Of a stretch of DNA of 64,000 nt, positions 47,285 to 59,229 are shown one piece after another (within the stretch, counting starts at the first letter, position 1; each line of letters begins with the position of its first letter). The stretch comes from Camellia lanceoleosa (Eukaryota; Streptophyta; Magnoliopsida; Ericales; Theaceae): contig CM045770.1 in assembly GCA_025200525.1 (NCBI GenBank), forward strand, positions 118,955,429 through 119,019,428. The letters run 5' to 3'. The position numbers were made by a program, and so were the translations under genes. The notes below the pieces were generated by a model. That model worked only from the letters and a program-made list of their open reading frames with translations. It did not search any database and was not told the DNA's origin.

Positions 47285-48952
47285 CTTACTATGAGTTTCT
47301 CAATGTTTTACCAAGTTTTGGCCCAAAAGATTGTGTTTTGAAGTGTTGAAATTGAGTTTTTAACTTGGGAAGCAAATTCGAAAATTCCAGAATTTGCACT
47401 CTTCGCTTGAACGTTGGAGTCTAAGCTCGAGCGAAGAATTCAAGCTCCCAGCACTTTTGCAGAGTTCGGGGTTTAACTTGAGCGGCAAAATCTGCTCTCA
47501 AGCAGCCACCTTTACATTTGTACCTCCACTCGAGCAAAGAAGTCTAAGCTCAAGCGTAAAATTCATGCTCCCATAAGTTTTACAAAATTTTGCAGATCGC
47601 TTGAGCGACTGAAGTTGTGCTTGAGCGGAGACCCTTTTTACTCAGTCTTTGGCTCGAGTGACTGTCGAGCGTCTGTCGAGCGGAAAATTCAAGAAACCAG
47701 TACTGTTGCAGACTTTGCAGACTGCTCGAGCGACCGATATTGCGCTTGAGCGGACTACCTATTTTTAAAAATTTGACTAAGTGTTTTAACTTATATTTTG
47801 GCATCCTCATTGCATCCTAGGCATTCCTAAGCCTTAATTAAGACATAATAATGGGGATAAAGATTAGAAACAAGCCAAGATAGAAAAATCAATGAGTTAT
47901 GTGTTTTCCAAGCATGTTTTCAATGCATATTTGTTATGTGTTTGTATAGGTCATGCGCCATAGGCTATCTGATCTGTTTGCTATGTCCATTTTGCTATCG
48001 GAGATATCTATGAGTAACAACTCTATAAAGTTATGTTAGATTATAACTATTTTCAGAATGTTAAGATATGATCTGTTTTATGAAATGCTATTTTATGAAT
48101 AGTGAATGAGTGTCCAACTTTCTAAAATATATTTGTGGCATTCTTAGTTCACAAGGCCTTCACCCAAGGGAAACAATACCGTAGTATATGTTTATATGGC
48201 CCTCGCCCGGGAGAAACAATACCATGGCTTATGATCATATGGCCCTTATCCGGTGGAAACAATATCGTGGTTTATACATGGCCCTTGCCTAGAGGAAACA
48301 ATAATGTGGCTACTTGTACACAAGATATAGACCTTTGAGGTCGTCGGTACCGACTATGCATATGGGTCCCAGGACCAAAATGATATGATAGCTAATGAAT
48401 GTACCACATATAACTATTTATGATTTCTGGTTAAATATGTGAATCCGAATCTGTTTCTGATATGAACTCTGATTCTTGAAATTGTTTGAACATCATTCAT
48501 AAATCTTTTACTCTGTTGTTATTCACTAGGCTCCAGCTCACTTTATTATTATGTATGTATGTAGGTGACTAGGCGTGTGACTAGGTTTAGAGTTGTTCGC
48601 CTGGAGTTCCTTTTTGTCAGCCAACCATAATGTCTCCTAAGGAGGTTTCCTTTTTGCGGTGGTAAAGCCTTTGTGAATCATGTTAAAGATCTTTTTGTAT
48701 TTCTGTTGTTAAGTTTGAACAAGTCTTTTGTAGGTCTGTATGTATGAATGGTGACGTGGGCATGACATCTTAATTATGGAAATTGAGTTTTAAATTTTCT
48801 ATCCCATGTATGTCTACACAGCTCTATGGACATATATGTTTGCTTTTGCTAGCCTTTATATCTTGTTTAATTTGTTCAAAGGCCTTTGGTAATCCCAGGA
48901 TTATTGGCTGGTTATAGCACTAAACCTATAAGGGCGGGTTTGGCTCGTGACA
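47285..48952 (+). mobile_element. Element C 5' LTR, main part
   Basis: From CTTACTATGAGTTTCTCAAT onward it matches the C 3' LTR from about 54565 up to the end of the 3' copy. It ends GGGCGGGTTTGGCTCGTGACA, just before the primer site. It contains a cluster of GCTCGAGCG-type motifs (47400-47760) and a tandem array (48155-48313). Confidence 0.85.
48155..48313. repeat. About 43-bp tandem repeat, four copies, in C 5' LTR
   Basis: Units begin GGCCTTCACCC, GGCCCTCGCCC, GGCCCTTATCC and GGCCCTTGCCT at 48155, 48198, 48241 and 48280. Each contains GAAACAATA. The 3' LTR has only two units (55439-55512). Confidence 0.9.
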
Positions 48953-48955
48953 GAG

Positions 48956-48967
48956 TGGTATCAAAGT
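48956..48967 (+). other. Primer-binding site of element C
   Basis: TGGTATCAAAGT, three bases after the 5' LTR, matches the complement of the initiator tRNA-Met 3' end (TGGTATCAGAGC) with two mismatches. Confidence 0.75.
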
Positions 48968-49177
48968 ACAAGTTATACTGCACACACGAGTCCATATGAG
49001 CTATAGAATGTCCTAGTAAGAATTAGGGACATTACATCTGCATGTGTGAGTGTGTGTGAAATATATGAACATCTCTGAACCAATATACATTGACACTGAA
49101 ATGAAATGAACTAAAATTGAACACTGTGAAGAGAATTATTTGTCTATGTTTATTAGTGCTCTGTTTACCTATAGCAA

Positions 49178-50256
49178 ATGGAAAATACAATAAGTGATGG
49201 TACAGTTGAATCTTCCGAGACTCGAATGAACCGAATGGAATAAATGCTTGAAGCTTTGACAGAAGCAATAATGCAACAACAAAGACAAAAACCTTTGCCT
49301 TCTCCACCTCCTCTGGTCCAAGTGGAACTGGTAAATAATGACATCATCAGCTTGACTCAGAAATTCAATAAGATGAAGCCACTGACTTTCTTAGGTGGAA
49401 TTGAACCTTTAAAGACTGAAACGTGGATGTTAGAAACTGAAAAGTTATTCGAAGTCTTTCCAAGTATAGAGACTCAGAAAGTTTTATTGGCCACCTATAC
49501 CTTAAAAGACGAAGTCCGACATTGGTGGATGCTTGTCCGTGAAAGTAGTGGGACTTTGACCTGGGATTAATTCAAAGAGATCTTCTATGAAAAATACTTC
49601 ACTCAGTGTTTCCGAGATAAAAAAAGGTGTCTAAATTCCAAGAACTCAAATAAGGCAATATTTCAGTGGTCAATTATGAGGCCAAGTTCACTAAATTAGC
49701 CAATTTTTCCCCACATATGGTGGGCACGGATTATAAGAAAGCTTGAAAATTTGAAGAAGGACTGAATCTAGATGTGTTTGATTGGGTAAGTGTTTTAAAA
49801 CTGCCCAAATATGTGGATGTATTTGATAGAGCTTTAATGGCTGAAGCCAACCTGGCTGCAATAAAACAAACAAAAGCTCCAATAACTGAATGAAAGGGCA
49901 AGAGATCTGAGTACAAGTTCAAAAAAGGCCATTCATTTGTTATGAACAAGAAGCAAAACACGGGATCTACTAGCAGCTCAAGTCAGAGAACTGGATCTAC
50001 ACATGTTTGTTCAAAATGTGAAAGAAAACATAAGGTTGTTTATTATCGTGCTTCTAGTGCGTGCTTCTGGTGTGGCAAGATTGGCCACATAATGAAGGAT
50101 TGCCTACTCACAGCTAAAAATGCCAACCGTCCTATGGCAAGTTTGGCCGGATCCGTTTCTGCACCAAGATCAAATGTAAGAACTAATGTTAGGAGAAAAC
50201 CCTTGAGGCAAGGTAGAGTGTTTGTACTTGTGCCCGGCGATGTACAGAACACTTAA
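49178..50256 (+). pseudogene. Element C gag, broken
   Basis: The first ATG at 49178 (MENTISDGTVESSETRMNRM) runs into TAA at 49241 and resumes in the same frame. The gag domain includes PLTFLGGIEPLKTETWMLET and RHWWMLVRESSGTLTW, then a stop at 49568. After a frame change the frame from 49942 carries the CCHC zinc knuckle CFWCGKIGHIMKDC at about 50070. It packages the element's RNA in functional relatives. Here it is inactivated by stops and a frameshift. Confidence 0.85.
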
Positions 50257-50259
50257 TCC

Positions 50260-51780
50260 GTGGTGTCAGGTATACTCCCTATTTGTGCTCAAAATGGATA
50301 TGTGTTCATAGATTCTAGTTCTACACATTCATTCGTGTCGCATGTTTTTTCTCGCAAATTGACTAGACCACTAGAACCCATGAATTACTTGTTACCTGTA
50401 TCTACACCTTCAGGGGGTACTATGATGTGTGCCTATGTGTATCCTGCATGTGATGTCATGGTTGGAGATGTGTTATTATACATTAATTTGCTGCCTTTAG
50501 ACATTGCTCATTTTGATTGCATATTGGGTATGGATTGGTTGACTAAGTATTGTGCAACTATTGATTGCGTGAATAAATCTGTTGTCTTCCGACCACCTGG
50601 TTTATCTGAATTTGTGTTTGCTGGGAATGGGATAGTTCCACCTCCATATATGATTTCTGCTTTGAAAACTGTTAAATTGCTTAGGAAAGGATGTCGAGGT
50701 TATTTGTGTAGTGTTTTAAACGTGACTTCTGATAGTCCTAATGTGGAAGCTATTCATGTAGTTAATGAATTTCCTGATGTGTTTCCAAACGAACTACCCA
50801 GTGATTTGATTGATAAAGAAATTGAATTTACCATTGAAGTAGTGCTTGAAACACAACCAATTTCCAAAACCCCTTATAGAATGTCAATCTCAGAACTGAA
50901 AGAATTGAAAGTCCAACTTCAAGAATTGTTAGACAAGAAGTTTATCTGACCGAGCACTTCACGTTGGAGTGCTCCAGTTTTATTTGTTAAAAAGAAATAT
51001 GCGTCTTTGAGACTATGTATATATTATTGGGAACTGAACAAAGTAACTATCAAGAACAAATATTCACTACCCCGAAATAGATGATCTGTTTGACCAACTC
51101 CAGGGAGCCCAAGTGTTTTCCAAAATTGATCTTCGATCCGGATACCACCAATTGAAACTTAAGACAGAAGACATAGAGAAATCGCTTTCCGAACTAGATA
51201 TGGGCACTACGAGTTTTTGGTAATGCCGTTTAGGGTAACTAATGCACCTGCAGCATTCATGGACTTAATGAATAGGGTGTTCAAACAATACATTGATGAA
51301 TTTATAGTTGTATTTATTAATGATATTCTGATTTATTCTAAAAGCAGGGAAGAACATGAAGATCATCTAAGAACTACATTACAGATCTTGAGAGAAAAGA
51401 AGTTGTATGCAAAATTTTCTAAATGTGAATTCTAGCTAGACAGTGTAACATTTTTGGGGTATGCAATCAACAAAGATGGCATTTCGGTAGATCCACAGAA
51501 ATTTGAAACTATTGTGAATTGGCCAAGATCAACAAATGTGTCAAAAGTTAGAAGTTTTCTAAGACTTACTAGTTACTACTAAAGATTTGTGAAAGATTTC
51601 TCCAAACTCGCTATGCCTTTGACACAGTTAGCACAGAAAAATACGCCATTTGATTGGAATGACCAAAGGGAATCTGCTTTCCAAGAGTTGAAGACCAAAT
51701 TAGTAACTACAGCAATTCTGACTCTGCCTAATAGTACAGATGGATTCCAGATTTATAGTGATGTTTCATACAAGGGTCTA
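50260..51780 (+). pseudogene. Element C protease and reverse transcriptase, broken
   Basis: The protease region reads VFIDSSSTHSFVS, where the family has D-S/T-G, so the active-site Gly is lost. ILGMDWLTKYCATIDCVNKS follows. RT starts around VVNEFPDVFPNELPSDLIDK. Palm motifs are recognisable, but the YIDD-type box reads [15 protein letters not shown], with the first catalytic Asp changed to Asn. Stops lie at 50947 and 51433 and a frameshift near 51080. This copy cannot encode active enzymes. Confidence 0.88.
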
Positions 51781-52130
51781 GAATGTGTGCTTATGCAAAA
51801 ATGAAAAAGTGAATGCCTATGCTTCTCGCCAACTTCGACCTTATGAAAAGAACTACCTAACCCATGACCTTGAACTAGCATCGGTAGTGTTTGCGTTGAA
51901 AATTTGGCGACACTATCTTTATGGTGTAACTTGCGAAGTGTACACTGATCATAAAAGTCTCAAATATTTCTTTACTCAAAATGAATTGAACATAAGACAG
52001 AGACGATGGCTTGAGTTGATAAAAGATTATGATTTACAGATTCTGTATCATCCAGGAAATGCAAATACAGTTGCACTTGAGTCGAAAGTCTATTGGGAAT
52101 TTTTCATGTTTGCTCACTGGCCAGAAATAA
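51589..52130 (+). pseudogene. Element C RNase H region, broken
   Basis: [20 protein letters not shown] marks the start of RNase H, followed by a frameshift at about 51780. [33 protein letters not shown] and [11 protein letters not shown] continue in the next frame. The order and spacing are normal for gypsy pol. Confidence 0.85.
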
Positions 52131-53655
52131 TTGTTATGTGATCTGGAAAGGAATGAAATTGAAGTAGTTTTGCATGAACATGGTGAAATCCTAGCTGCCA
52201 TTTCTGCTCAACTGACCATAATTGAGGAAGTTAAGGAAAAACAACTAGAAGATGAATTTCTGAAGAAGATTGTTAATGAAAATGAATCAAAATCGAGGCC
52301 GGGATTTGTGTATGAAAACAATGTGTTGAAATTTCAGGGTAGACTCTGTGTACCAGACCATTCTGAATTGAGAAAATGTATTATGATCGAAGCTCACAAC
52401 TTTAAATTTGCTATGCATCCAAGGAATACAAGGATGTACCATGACTTGAAACAAAATTTCTGGTGGCCTGGAATGAAGAAAAGTATTACTAATTTTGTGG
52501 CTAGGTGTTGGCATTGTCAACAAGTAAAAGCTGAACATCAACGACTTGCTGGATTACTTAAGCTACTTCCAATACCGGAATGGAAATGGGAGCACATTAC
52601 GATGGACTTCATCGTTGGATTGCCTCGCTCCTCCTGAGGTATGGACTTTATCTAGGTCATTGTTGATCGTTTAACTAAGTTTGCCCATTTTTTGCCTGTT
52701 AAAACTTTTTATAATGCAGATAAGTTAACTAACATTTATGTGAATGAGATTGTGAGATTGCACGATGTACCAATATCCATTGTATCTGATAGAGATTCGA
52801 AGTTCACGTCAAGATTTTGGTAGAGTTTACAACAGGTTTTGAGAACTGAACTGTGACTGAGTAGTGCCTACCACCCACAAAAAGACGACCAATCTGAACG
52901 AACCAATCAAACTTTGGAAGATATGTTACGGATGTGTATGTTAGATTTCCAAGGGAATTGAGAGACCTACCTCTCTCTGGCCGAGTTTTTGTATAATAAC
53001 AGCTATCATTCAAGCATTAGAATGGCTCCTTATGAAGGATTGTATGGAAAGAAATGCCAATCTCCAATTTGTTGGGCCGAAGTAGGTGATAGACCGTTAT
53101 TGGGACCAGAACTTGTGCAAGAGGCGACAAAGAAAGTGAAACTGATTCAACAGAGACTGAAAACTGCGCAAAGTCGTCAAAAGAGTTATGCTGATGTCCG
53201 AAAACAAGACAGAGAATATGAAGTCGAGGATCATGTGTTTATTAAAGTAACTCCTATGAAAGGGCAAACATGATTTGGAGTGAAAGGAAAATTGGCTCCG
53301 ACATACATTGACCTGTATGAGATTCTAGAGAAAATCAATCCAATAACATACCGAGTGGCCTTACCTCTAGTTATGGAGAATATGCACAATCATGTGTCAA
53401 TGCTTCGGGATTATTTGAGAGATTCGTTACATATGATTGAGCCAACTCATGTTCTTTTGAAAGATTATTATACGTACAAGGAATGACCAATCCAGATTGT
53501 GAACCACCAAATCAAAAGACTAAGAAACAAAGAAATTCCGTTGGTGAAGGTTGCTTGGAAAAATCATGAAAGAACTTATGCAACATGGGAGACCGAAAAG
53601 GATATGATAAAGAGATACTCTGACTTGTTTCTTTTGGATCCGATATTCTTCTAAA
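52131..53655 (+). pseudogene. Element C integrase with chromodomain-like end, broken
   Basis: The zinc-binding domain is well preserved (HNFKFAMHPRNTRMYHDL and CWHCQQVKAEHQ). The core motifs follow: [33 protein letters not shown] and SAYHPQKDDQSERTNQ, then YNNSYHSSIRMAPYEGLYG. The C-terminus (NHQIKRLRNKEIPLVKVAW and YATWETEKDMIKRYSDLF) is the chromodomain-like tail of Tekay/Del elements. Stops at about 52636, 52823, 52854 and 53273 and frame changes break it. Confidence 0.88.
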
Positions 53656-53688
53656 CGAAAGTAATTCGAGTTTGGAGGACCAAACTCT

Positions 53689-53701
53689 TTAGGGGGGAAG
53701 A
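53689..53701 (+). other. Polypurine tract of element C
   Basis: AGGGGGGAAGAC directly precedes the TGTAACAACC start of the 3' LTR. Confidence 0.85.
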
Positions 53702-54022
53702 CTGTAACAACCCCAACCTATGATTAGCTTATGATCTTTGATTAAGAAGGCTTAATAAGTAATTAAGATGAAATTCTATGTTAATTACATGTGTTATATG
53801 TTATTTGCATTTATATCTATCTGTCGTAGAAATATCTGATTGTGTTTCTGTTTTGTTCTACGAATTGAGGGCCTTATCAGCATTCGATCACGAAATTACC
53901 TTGGGTTATGTGTTATTTGAAATTTTTAGAACATTATAGTAGGTTCAATTAAAAATTTGATTCGGAACCAAATAATTAGAATTAAATAATGCTTTACCTT
54001 AACTAAGACCATTAAACCAACC

Positions 54023-54029
54023 TATATAA
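54023..54029 (+). promoter_or_regulatory. TATA box in element C LTR
   Basis: CCTATATAAGGC lies about 320 bp into the LTR. A GA-rich leader begins about 50 bp downstream, consistent with the usual U3/R layout. Confidence 0.65.
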
Positions 54030-54679
54030 GGCTTCTTGACTGCAACACTCTCATTTTGTCATCTTAAAGAGCAAAATGTGAGAGAGAGAAAGAGAGAGAA
54101 GGGAAGAATTGAGTTCAACTAAGGAACTTGCTAGAGTATTGAGGGAACTTAAGAGGATAGTCCAGGAAGATTAAGTCTTTACACTTGAAAATTCAAAGCT
54201 TGAGGTAGGAATTCACTCATTTAGTTGTGTAGTTGTAGCACTTAATGCATGAGTTCAAGAGAATTAAGTAGATTAACTTGAGAATTAAGCTAAAGAAGTA
54301 GAATTGGGGTTAAACCATCCATGCATGTTCATATCATGGAGTTTTGGAAGTTGATTTCAAAGTTTTCCTACATGCATGTTCATATTTTGGTCATGTTATT
54401 CGAATTCAACTCCTCTTTGTGCTATACATCTCATTCTACCAAGATTTGGAAAGTTTGAACTCAAGGAATACATATATGTTATGTTTTCAACGTTTCAAGT
54501 TTAGTTTTGCTTAATTGACAAAGATTTTGGGCTTGATTTTGTGAAATGGTTTCGAATTCTTCACTTACTATAAGTTTCTCAATGTTTTACCGAGTTTTGG
54601 CCCAAAAGATTGTGTTTTGAAGTGTTGAAATTGAGTTTTTAACTTGGGAAGCAAATCTGAATATTCTAGAATTTGCACT

Positions 54680-55030
54680 CTTCGCTCAAGCGTTGGAGTC
54701 TACGCTCGAGCGAAGAATTCGAGCTCCCAGTACTTTTGCAAAGTTTAGGGGTTAGCTCAAGCAGCAGAATCTGCGCTTGAGCGACCACCCTTACATTTTT
54801 ACCTCCGCTCGAGCAAAGAAGTCCAAGCTCGAGCGTAAAATTCATGTTCCCAGAAGTTTTACAAGATTTTGCAAATCGCTCGAGCGACCAAAGTTGCGCT
54901 CGAGCGGAGACCTTTTTTACTCAGTCTTTCGCTCGAGTGACCGTTGAGCATCTGTCGAGCGAAAAATTCAAGCAACCAGTACTTTTGCAGACCGCTCGAG
55001 TGGTTGATGTTTTGCTCGAGCGGACTGCCC
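54680..55030. repeat. Cluster of CGCTCGAGCG palindromes in C 3' LTR
   Basis: Around a dozen exact or near copies of GCTCGAGCG occur within 350 bp, at about 54685, 54705, 54773, 54808, 54829, 54878, 54898, 54930, 54992 and 55013. The 5' LTR copy (47400-47760) holds a matching but more decayed set, mostly with TCGAG changed to TTGAG or TCAAG. Confidence 0.85.
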
Positions 55031-55438
55031 TATTTTTTACAATTTAGCTAAGTGTTTCAACTTACATTTTGGCATCCTCATTGCATCCTAAGGATTTGTA
55101 AGCCTTAATTAAGACATAATAATGATGATAAAGATTAGAAACATGCCAAGATAGAAAAAGGAATGAGTTATGTGTTTTCCAGGCATGTATTCAATGCACA
55201 TTTGTTATATGTTTGTATAAGTCACACGCCATAGGAGCTATATGTGCATTTGTTATCTGTCTGCTTTGTCCATTTTGCTATCGGAGCTATCTGTGAGTAA
55301 CAACTATGTCAAGCTATGTTGGATTATAAGTATTTTCAGAATGTTAAGATATGATCTGTTTTATGAAATGTTATTTTATGAATAATGAATGAGTGTCCAA
55401 CTTTCTAAAATGTATTTGTGGCATCCTTAGTTCACAAG

Positions 55439-55512
55439 GCCCTCGCTCGGGGAAAACAATATCGTGGCTTATGATCATATGGCCCTAGCCTGGGGGAAAC
55501 AATACCATGGCT
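55439..55512. repeat. About 43-bp tandem repeat, two copies, in C 3' LTR
   Basis: Units GGCCCTCGCTC and GGCCCTAGCCT at 55439 and 55481. The homologous 5' LTR array has four units. Confidence 0.9.
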
Positions 55513-55590
55513 ACTTGTGCACAAGATATGGACCTGTAGGGTCGTCAGTACCAACTATGCATATGGGTCCTAGGACCAAGATAATATGGT

Positions 55591-58198
55591 TGTGACGCCC
55601 CGAATCTACACTATTGGTTGCAGTCAAGGAAGAGTCACTAATGAGTCCTATGGTCAATAACTAAGTAAGATCCCAAATCGCCGGAGGAGTCAAATTAGCC
55701 TCCCTTCTAAGTCCAGCTTTCTTAGGCAGCGCACTACCCTTTTGACAGATCTTAAAGATATTGACACAAGGTCTCATAAGCAACGATAATGTTCATACAT
55801 ATAAATATTAGAATATAAGTACATAACAACCACAAAGATCCTTAATTTCAAAAGCTTGTTCCATTACATTACATCCCAAAAGAAAATTTAAATCTTCATA
55901 TGAGCCTTACAAAATATCAAAAGGGAAATTTCTAACTTTTCTAAGATAGCCAAAAGTCTTCAAAGGTTTCAGGCTTGTCGTCTCCAGCTATAAGTTCCTC
56001 TTCGGCACCTGGCATGATACGCCGTGAGTTTTGAATGCCCAGGAAACACACACACACCCCGTCCCTTTTTTCCCAGTCCAATGCACAATCACAAGTATAA
56101 CATCAAGTAGTAAAACATGATACTCAAATAAATAAATAACGAGTTACAAGTTAGATGTTAGTAAACTAGAAATCCCCCAAAGAGATTTCACCCTCCCAAC
56201 CACAAGAATCGGACGCGTATTATTCGGTATGCCCCCTCTTTTGCTGCTTTGTTGCAGAACTAACCTCGGATGCCTACCAACGGTTATATACCGCGTAGCA
56301 CCAACCGCAGAGCCTCAAAAGAGACGGTAATAATGGGCCTTGCCTAAATCCCTCCTCACACCAAACCACCTAGGGTCCGAATACAACCGCTCCGTTCAAG
56401 GGTTCCGAAAATTACTTGCGCAAGACTTTAACTTCCAAATAGGGAACGCATCCCAAAAATCCATACATGACACATTATCATCTTTTCATTACTCAAGAGA
56501 TCGAAAACCCAATACCATCCCCATTTACGTTTTCCGTTGAGTTAAATGTTTTAAATCAAGGTTAGACTAACTTAACAAGATAATAATATCCACATAAGCA
56601 TGCATCATTAAGATGAAGAAGATAAAGAATATAACCATAACACATATAATATCATGCCAAGATATGATCATAAGCTAATAAGCATTTTCATGAACACAAG
56701 AGCATAAAACATCCATGCACAACAGAATTTCCAGATTCAATATCACATAAGGATTAGAATGAAAGGAAAATTTTACATTTTTCACCGGAATCAGCCTTCC
56801 TAGGGTTCGTTAGAGAATTTAATCTAGTTTCCAGAACATATTTCACAAATGGGATAGCTTTTCTAAATCTTAAGTTATTTAGAAAACACTACAGCGCTGT
56901 CCAGATTCGTCGACCGTTACGAAAATTTGATTTTCTTGCAAGCCGCTAACTATTTTTCAATGAAACCAATTTTAGTTTAAAGATAACTCCTTAAGGAAGA
57001 TTTTGAAATAAAATAAAGATTCAGAATAATTTTCTACAGTTTTCTAGAAATTTTGAAAGTTGGCTGCTAAAATAGATTCTAAGGCACAATATCCAAAACA
57101 AGAAGATTTGTGAGAAAAGAGATCCACTACGGAAAAATTTTCATTTCTTTTTGTGATGAAAACATGCTAACTAACATATATTAAACTCAGAAAATTTGCT
57201 TGAAGGTGTGCCTTTGGAAAGTTTGAGAGATCGGTATGAAAAAGATAGTTTTGTACCGAAATGAGGGAAAATACAAGAGAGGTAAAATCATGGCTCAATT
57301 CTTATCGTTTTTAACACAAGTAACTCATCAATAACACATCTGAAAACATTATTTAGAAACCTTAAGAACGTATATTTGGAAAAAGGAAATTGAAAGAGAA
57401 GGTTGTGTTGTAGCTTACTTGCTAGGCTTTGAACAAGATGGCTCTCATCTTCCTTCCTCTCCCTCTCAAGACTTCTCTCTTGCTCTCCTTCCTCTCCTCT
57501 AGGTCGAATGTGTGCGTGAGTGTGTTGTTTGTGTTTGCCATGCTAGGGGGTGGTGGTATTTATAGGCAAATTTGGTGTAAAAAGACATAAAAGCCCACTA
57601 GTTGGAATTGGATGGAAAAGTTAGGATTTACTTGGAGTCTAATGGAATTGGAGTGATTAGGGAGCTTAATCATGGGTTTAGGCACTATCTAGTTGGTCCC
57701 TAGTTGAAATGAAACTAGTATTGGAAACAAAACGTACTAGGTGTTAGGGTTTCTAGAATACCATGATTACAATTCTTGAAAATAGATTCCTCACATCTTC
57801 CTAGGATGGCCGGCCATTGGGAAGGGTGATGGGGCTTATTTTTTATTCAATTTAGGTACTAGGGACACATCCCCCAATGTATATATATATATAGATTTCA
57901 AATTGATTGATGGTACCTATAATATAAAAGTACATGTACTAGTTTTGGGGAAAATCTTGAAATTAATAAAAGAAGTGAGGGCTTGGAATAAAACTTATGT
58001 TTTGGAACCTCATTTACGTAGGACTAAATTAAATTAGACTAAGGAACCTAATTCGGCTAGGATATTCCTGTTTCGATAATAAATAAATAAAAATACTAAC
58101 TGACAAGATTTGAAATAATTCAAGAAACTGAGGGGCTTTAAGAAAATAATTCAAACATTAGAGTTTTTAAAGAGAATACATTTTTCAGGGGCTTCACA
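55591..58198 (-). mobile_element. Element E: 2.6-kb solo LTR
   Basis: It begins TGTGACGCCCCGAA and ends GGGGCTTCACA, flanked by ATGGT (55586-55590) and ATGAT (58199-58203), a 5-bp duplication with one change. The C 5' LTR lacks it at the same place, confirming an insertion. No gag or pol is inside. A minus-strand TATA (CCTATAAATACC, complement of about 57554-57566) and GA-rich leader indicate minus orientation. Confidence 0.88.
57556..57564 (-). promoter_or_regulatory. TATA box in solo LTR E
   Basis: On the minus strand CTATAAATA precedes a GA-rich leader by about 80-100 bp, the expected U3/R arrangement. Confidence 0.6.
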
Positions 58199-59229
58199 AT
58201 GATAGCTAATGGATGTATCATATATAACTGTTTATGACTTTTGGTTAAATATGTGAATCCGAATCTGTTTTTGATATGAACTCTGATTCTTGAAACTGTT
58301 TGGACATTATTCATAAATCCTTTACTTTGTTGTTATTCACTGAGTTCCAGCTCACTTTATTATTATGTATGTATGTAGGTGACCAGGCTTAGAGTTGTTG
58401 ACCTAGAGTTCCTTTTTGTCAGCCAGCCACAGTGCCTCCCGAGGAGGCTTCCTTTTTTACAGCGGTCAAGCTTTTGTAAATAATGTTAAAGATCTTTTTG
58501 TATTTCTTTTGTTAAGTTTGAACAAGTCTTTTGTAGGTCTGTATGTATGAATGGTGGCGTGGGCATGACATCTTAATTATGGAAATTGAGTTTTAAATTT
58601 TTTGTCCCATGTATGTCTACACAGCTCTATGGATGTGTATGTTTGTGTTTGCTTCCGCTAGCCCCTGTATCTTGTTTAATTTGTTCAAAGGCCTTTGGTA
58701 ATCTCAAGTGTCACGACTCAAACCCGCCCCTAAAAGTTTGGACCATGATCGGCCTGTACATAGGCCTCAAAACAAAATTTTAGAATAATATTTAATCACA
58801 TACGAGGCCTTAAGCGGAAGCAATATCGATAAAAGACAACATCCATTGAGCTTGTGCATACATGATGGTTTAATTGGATTTAAGGATTTAAATACATTTC
58901 CAAATATACATATATAATCACATAATTTATATAGATCTCACACACACTTACATAAGACTTATTAATTTATATGACTCTATACAATAAGCTAAGGCCTCCA
59001 CGTGGAGACATATCCCAGGCAACTTGGCTGACAGGCGAACCTCGGTACAACTCTAGTGTTAATCATTGATGGCTCACTTACAGAAATATACATAAAACAG
59101 AGTGAGCCAAGCTCAGTGAATAATAGTACTTAAATAATTCGATATTCAACTTGAATCATAATATATAACAATGCGTATTCAGAACGGCCTTAGGCCCAGT
59201 CTTTAAGCAGAATGGCTTTAAGCTAGAAG

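Larger units (their letters stand above)
40473..58710 (+). mobile_element. Element C: Tekay/Del-like gypsy retrotransposon (interrupted)
   Basis: A + strand element with 5' LTR (40473-40555 plus 47285-48952), a tRNA-iMet-type primer site (48956-48967), gag-pol (49178-53655), a polypurine tract (53689-53701) and a 3' LTR (53702-55590 plus 58204-58710). Element B interrupts the 5' LTR. Solo LTR E interrupts the 3' LTR. Element D cuts off the last roughly 70 bp of the 3' LTR. LTRs of about 2.5 kb and a chromodomain-like pol terminus point to the Tekay/Del chromovirus lineage. Confidence 0.85.
53702..58710 (+). mobile_element. Element C 3' LTR, interrupted by E and cut by D
   Basis: The LTR runs 53702-55590 and resumes at 58204 after solo LTR E. 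Its last roughly 70 bases (the region ending CGTGACA in the 5' LTR) are absent, because element D joins at 58711 after GGTAATCTCAAG. It carries a TATA box (54023-54029) and a cluster of CGCTCGAGCG-type motifs (54680-55030). Confidence 0.85.
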
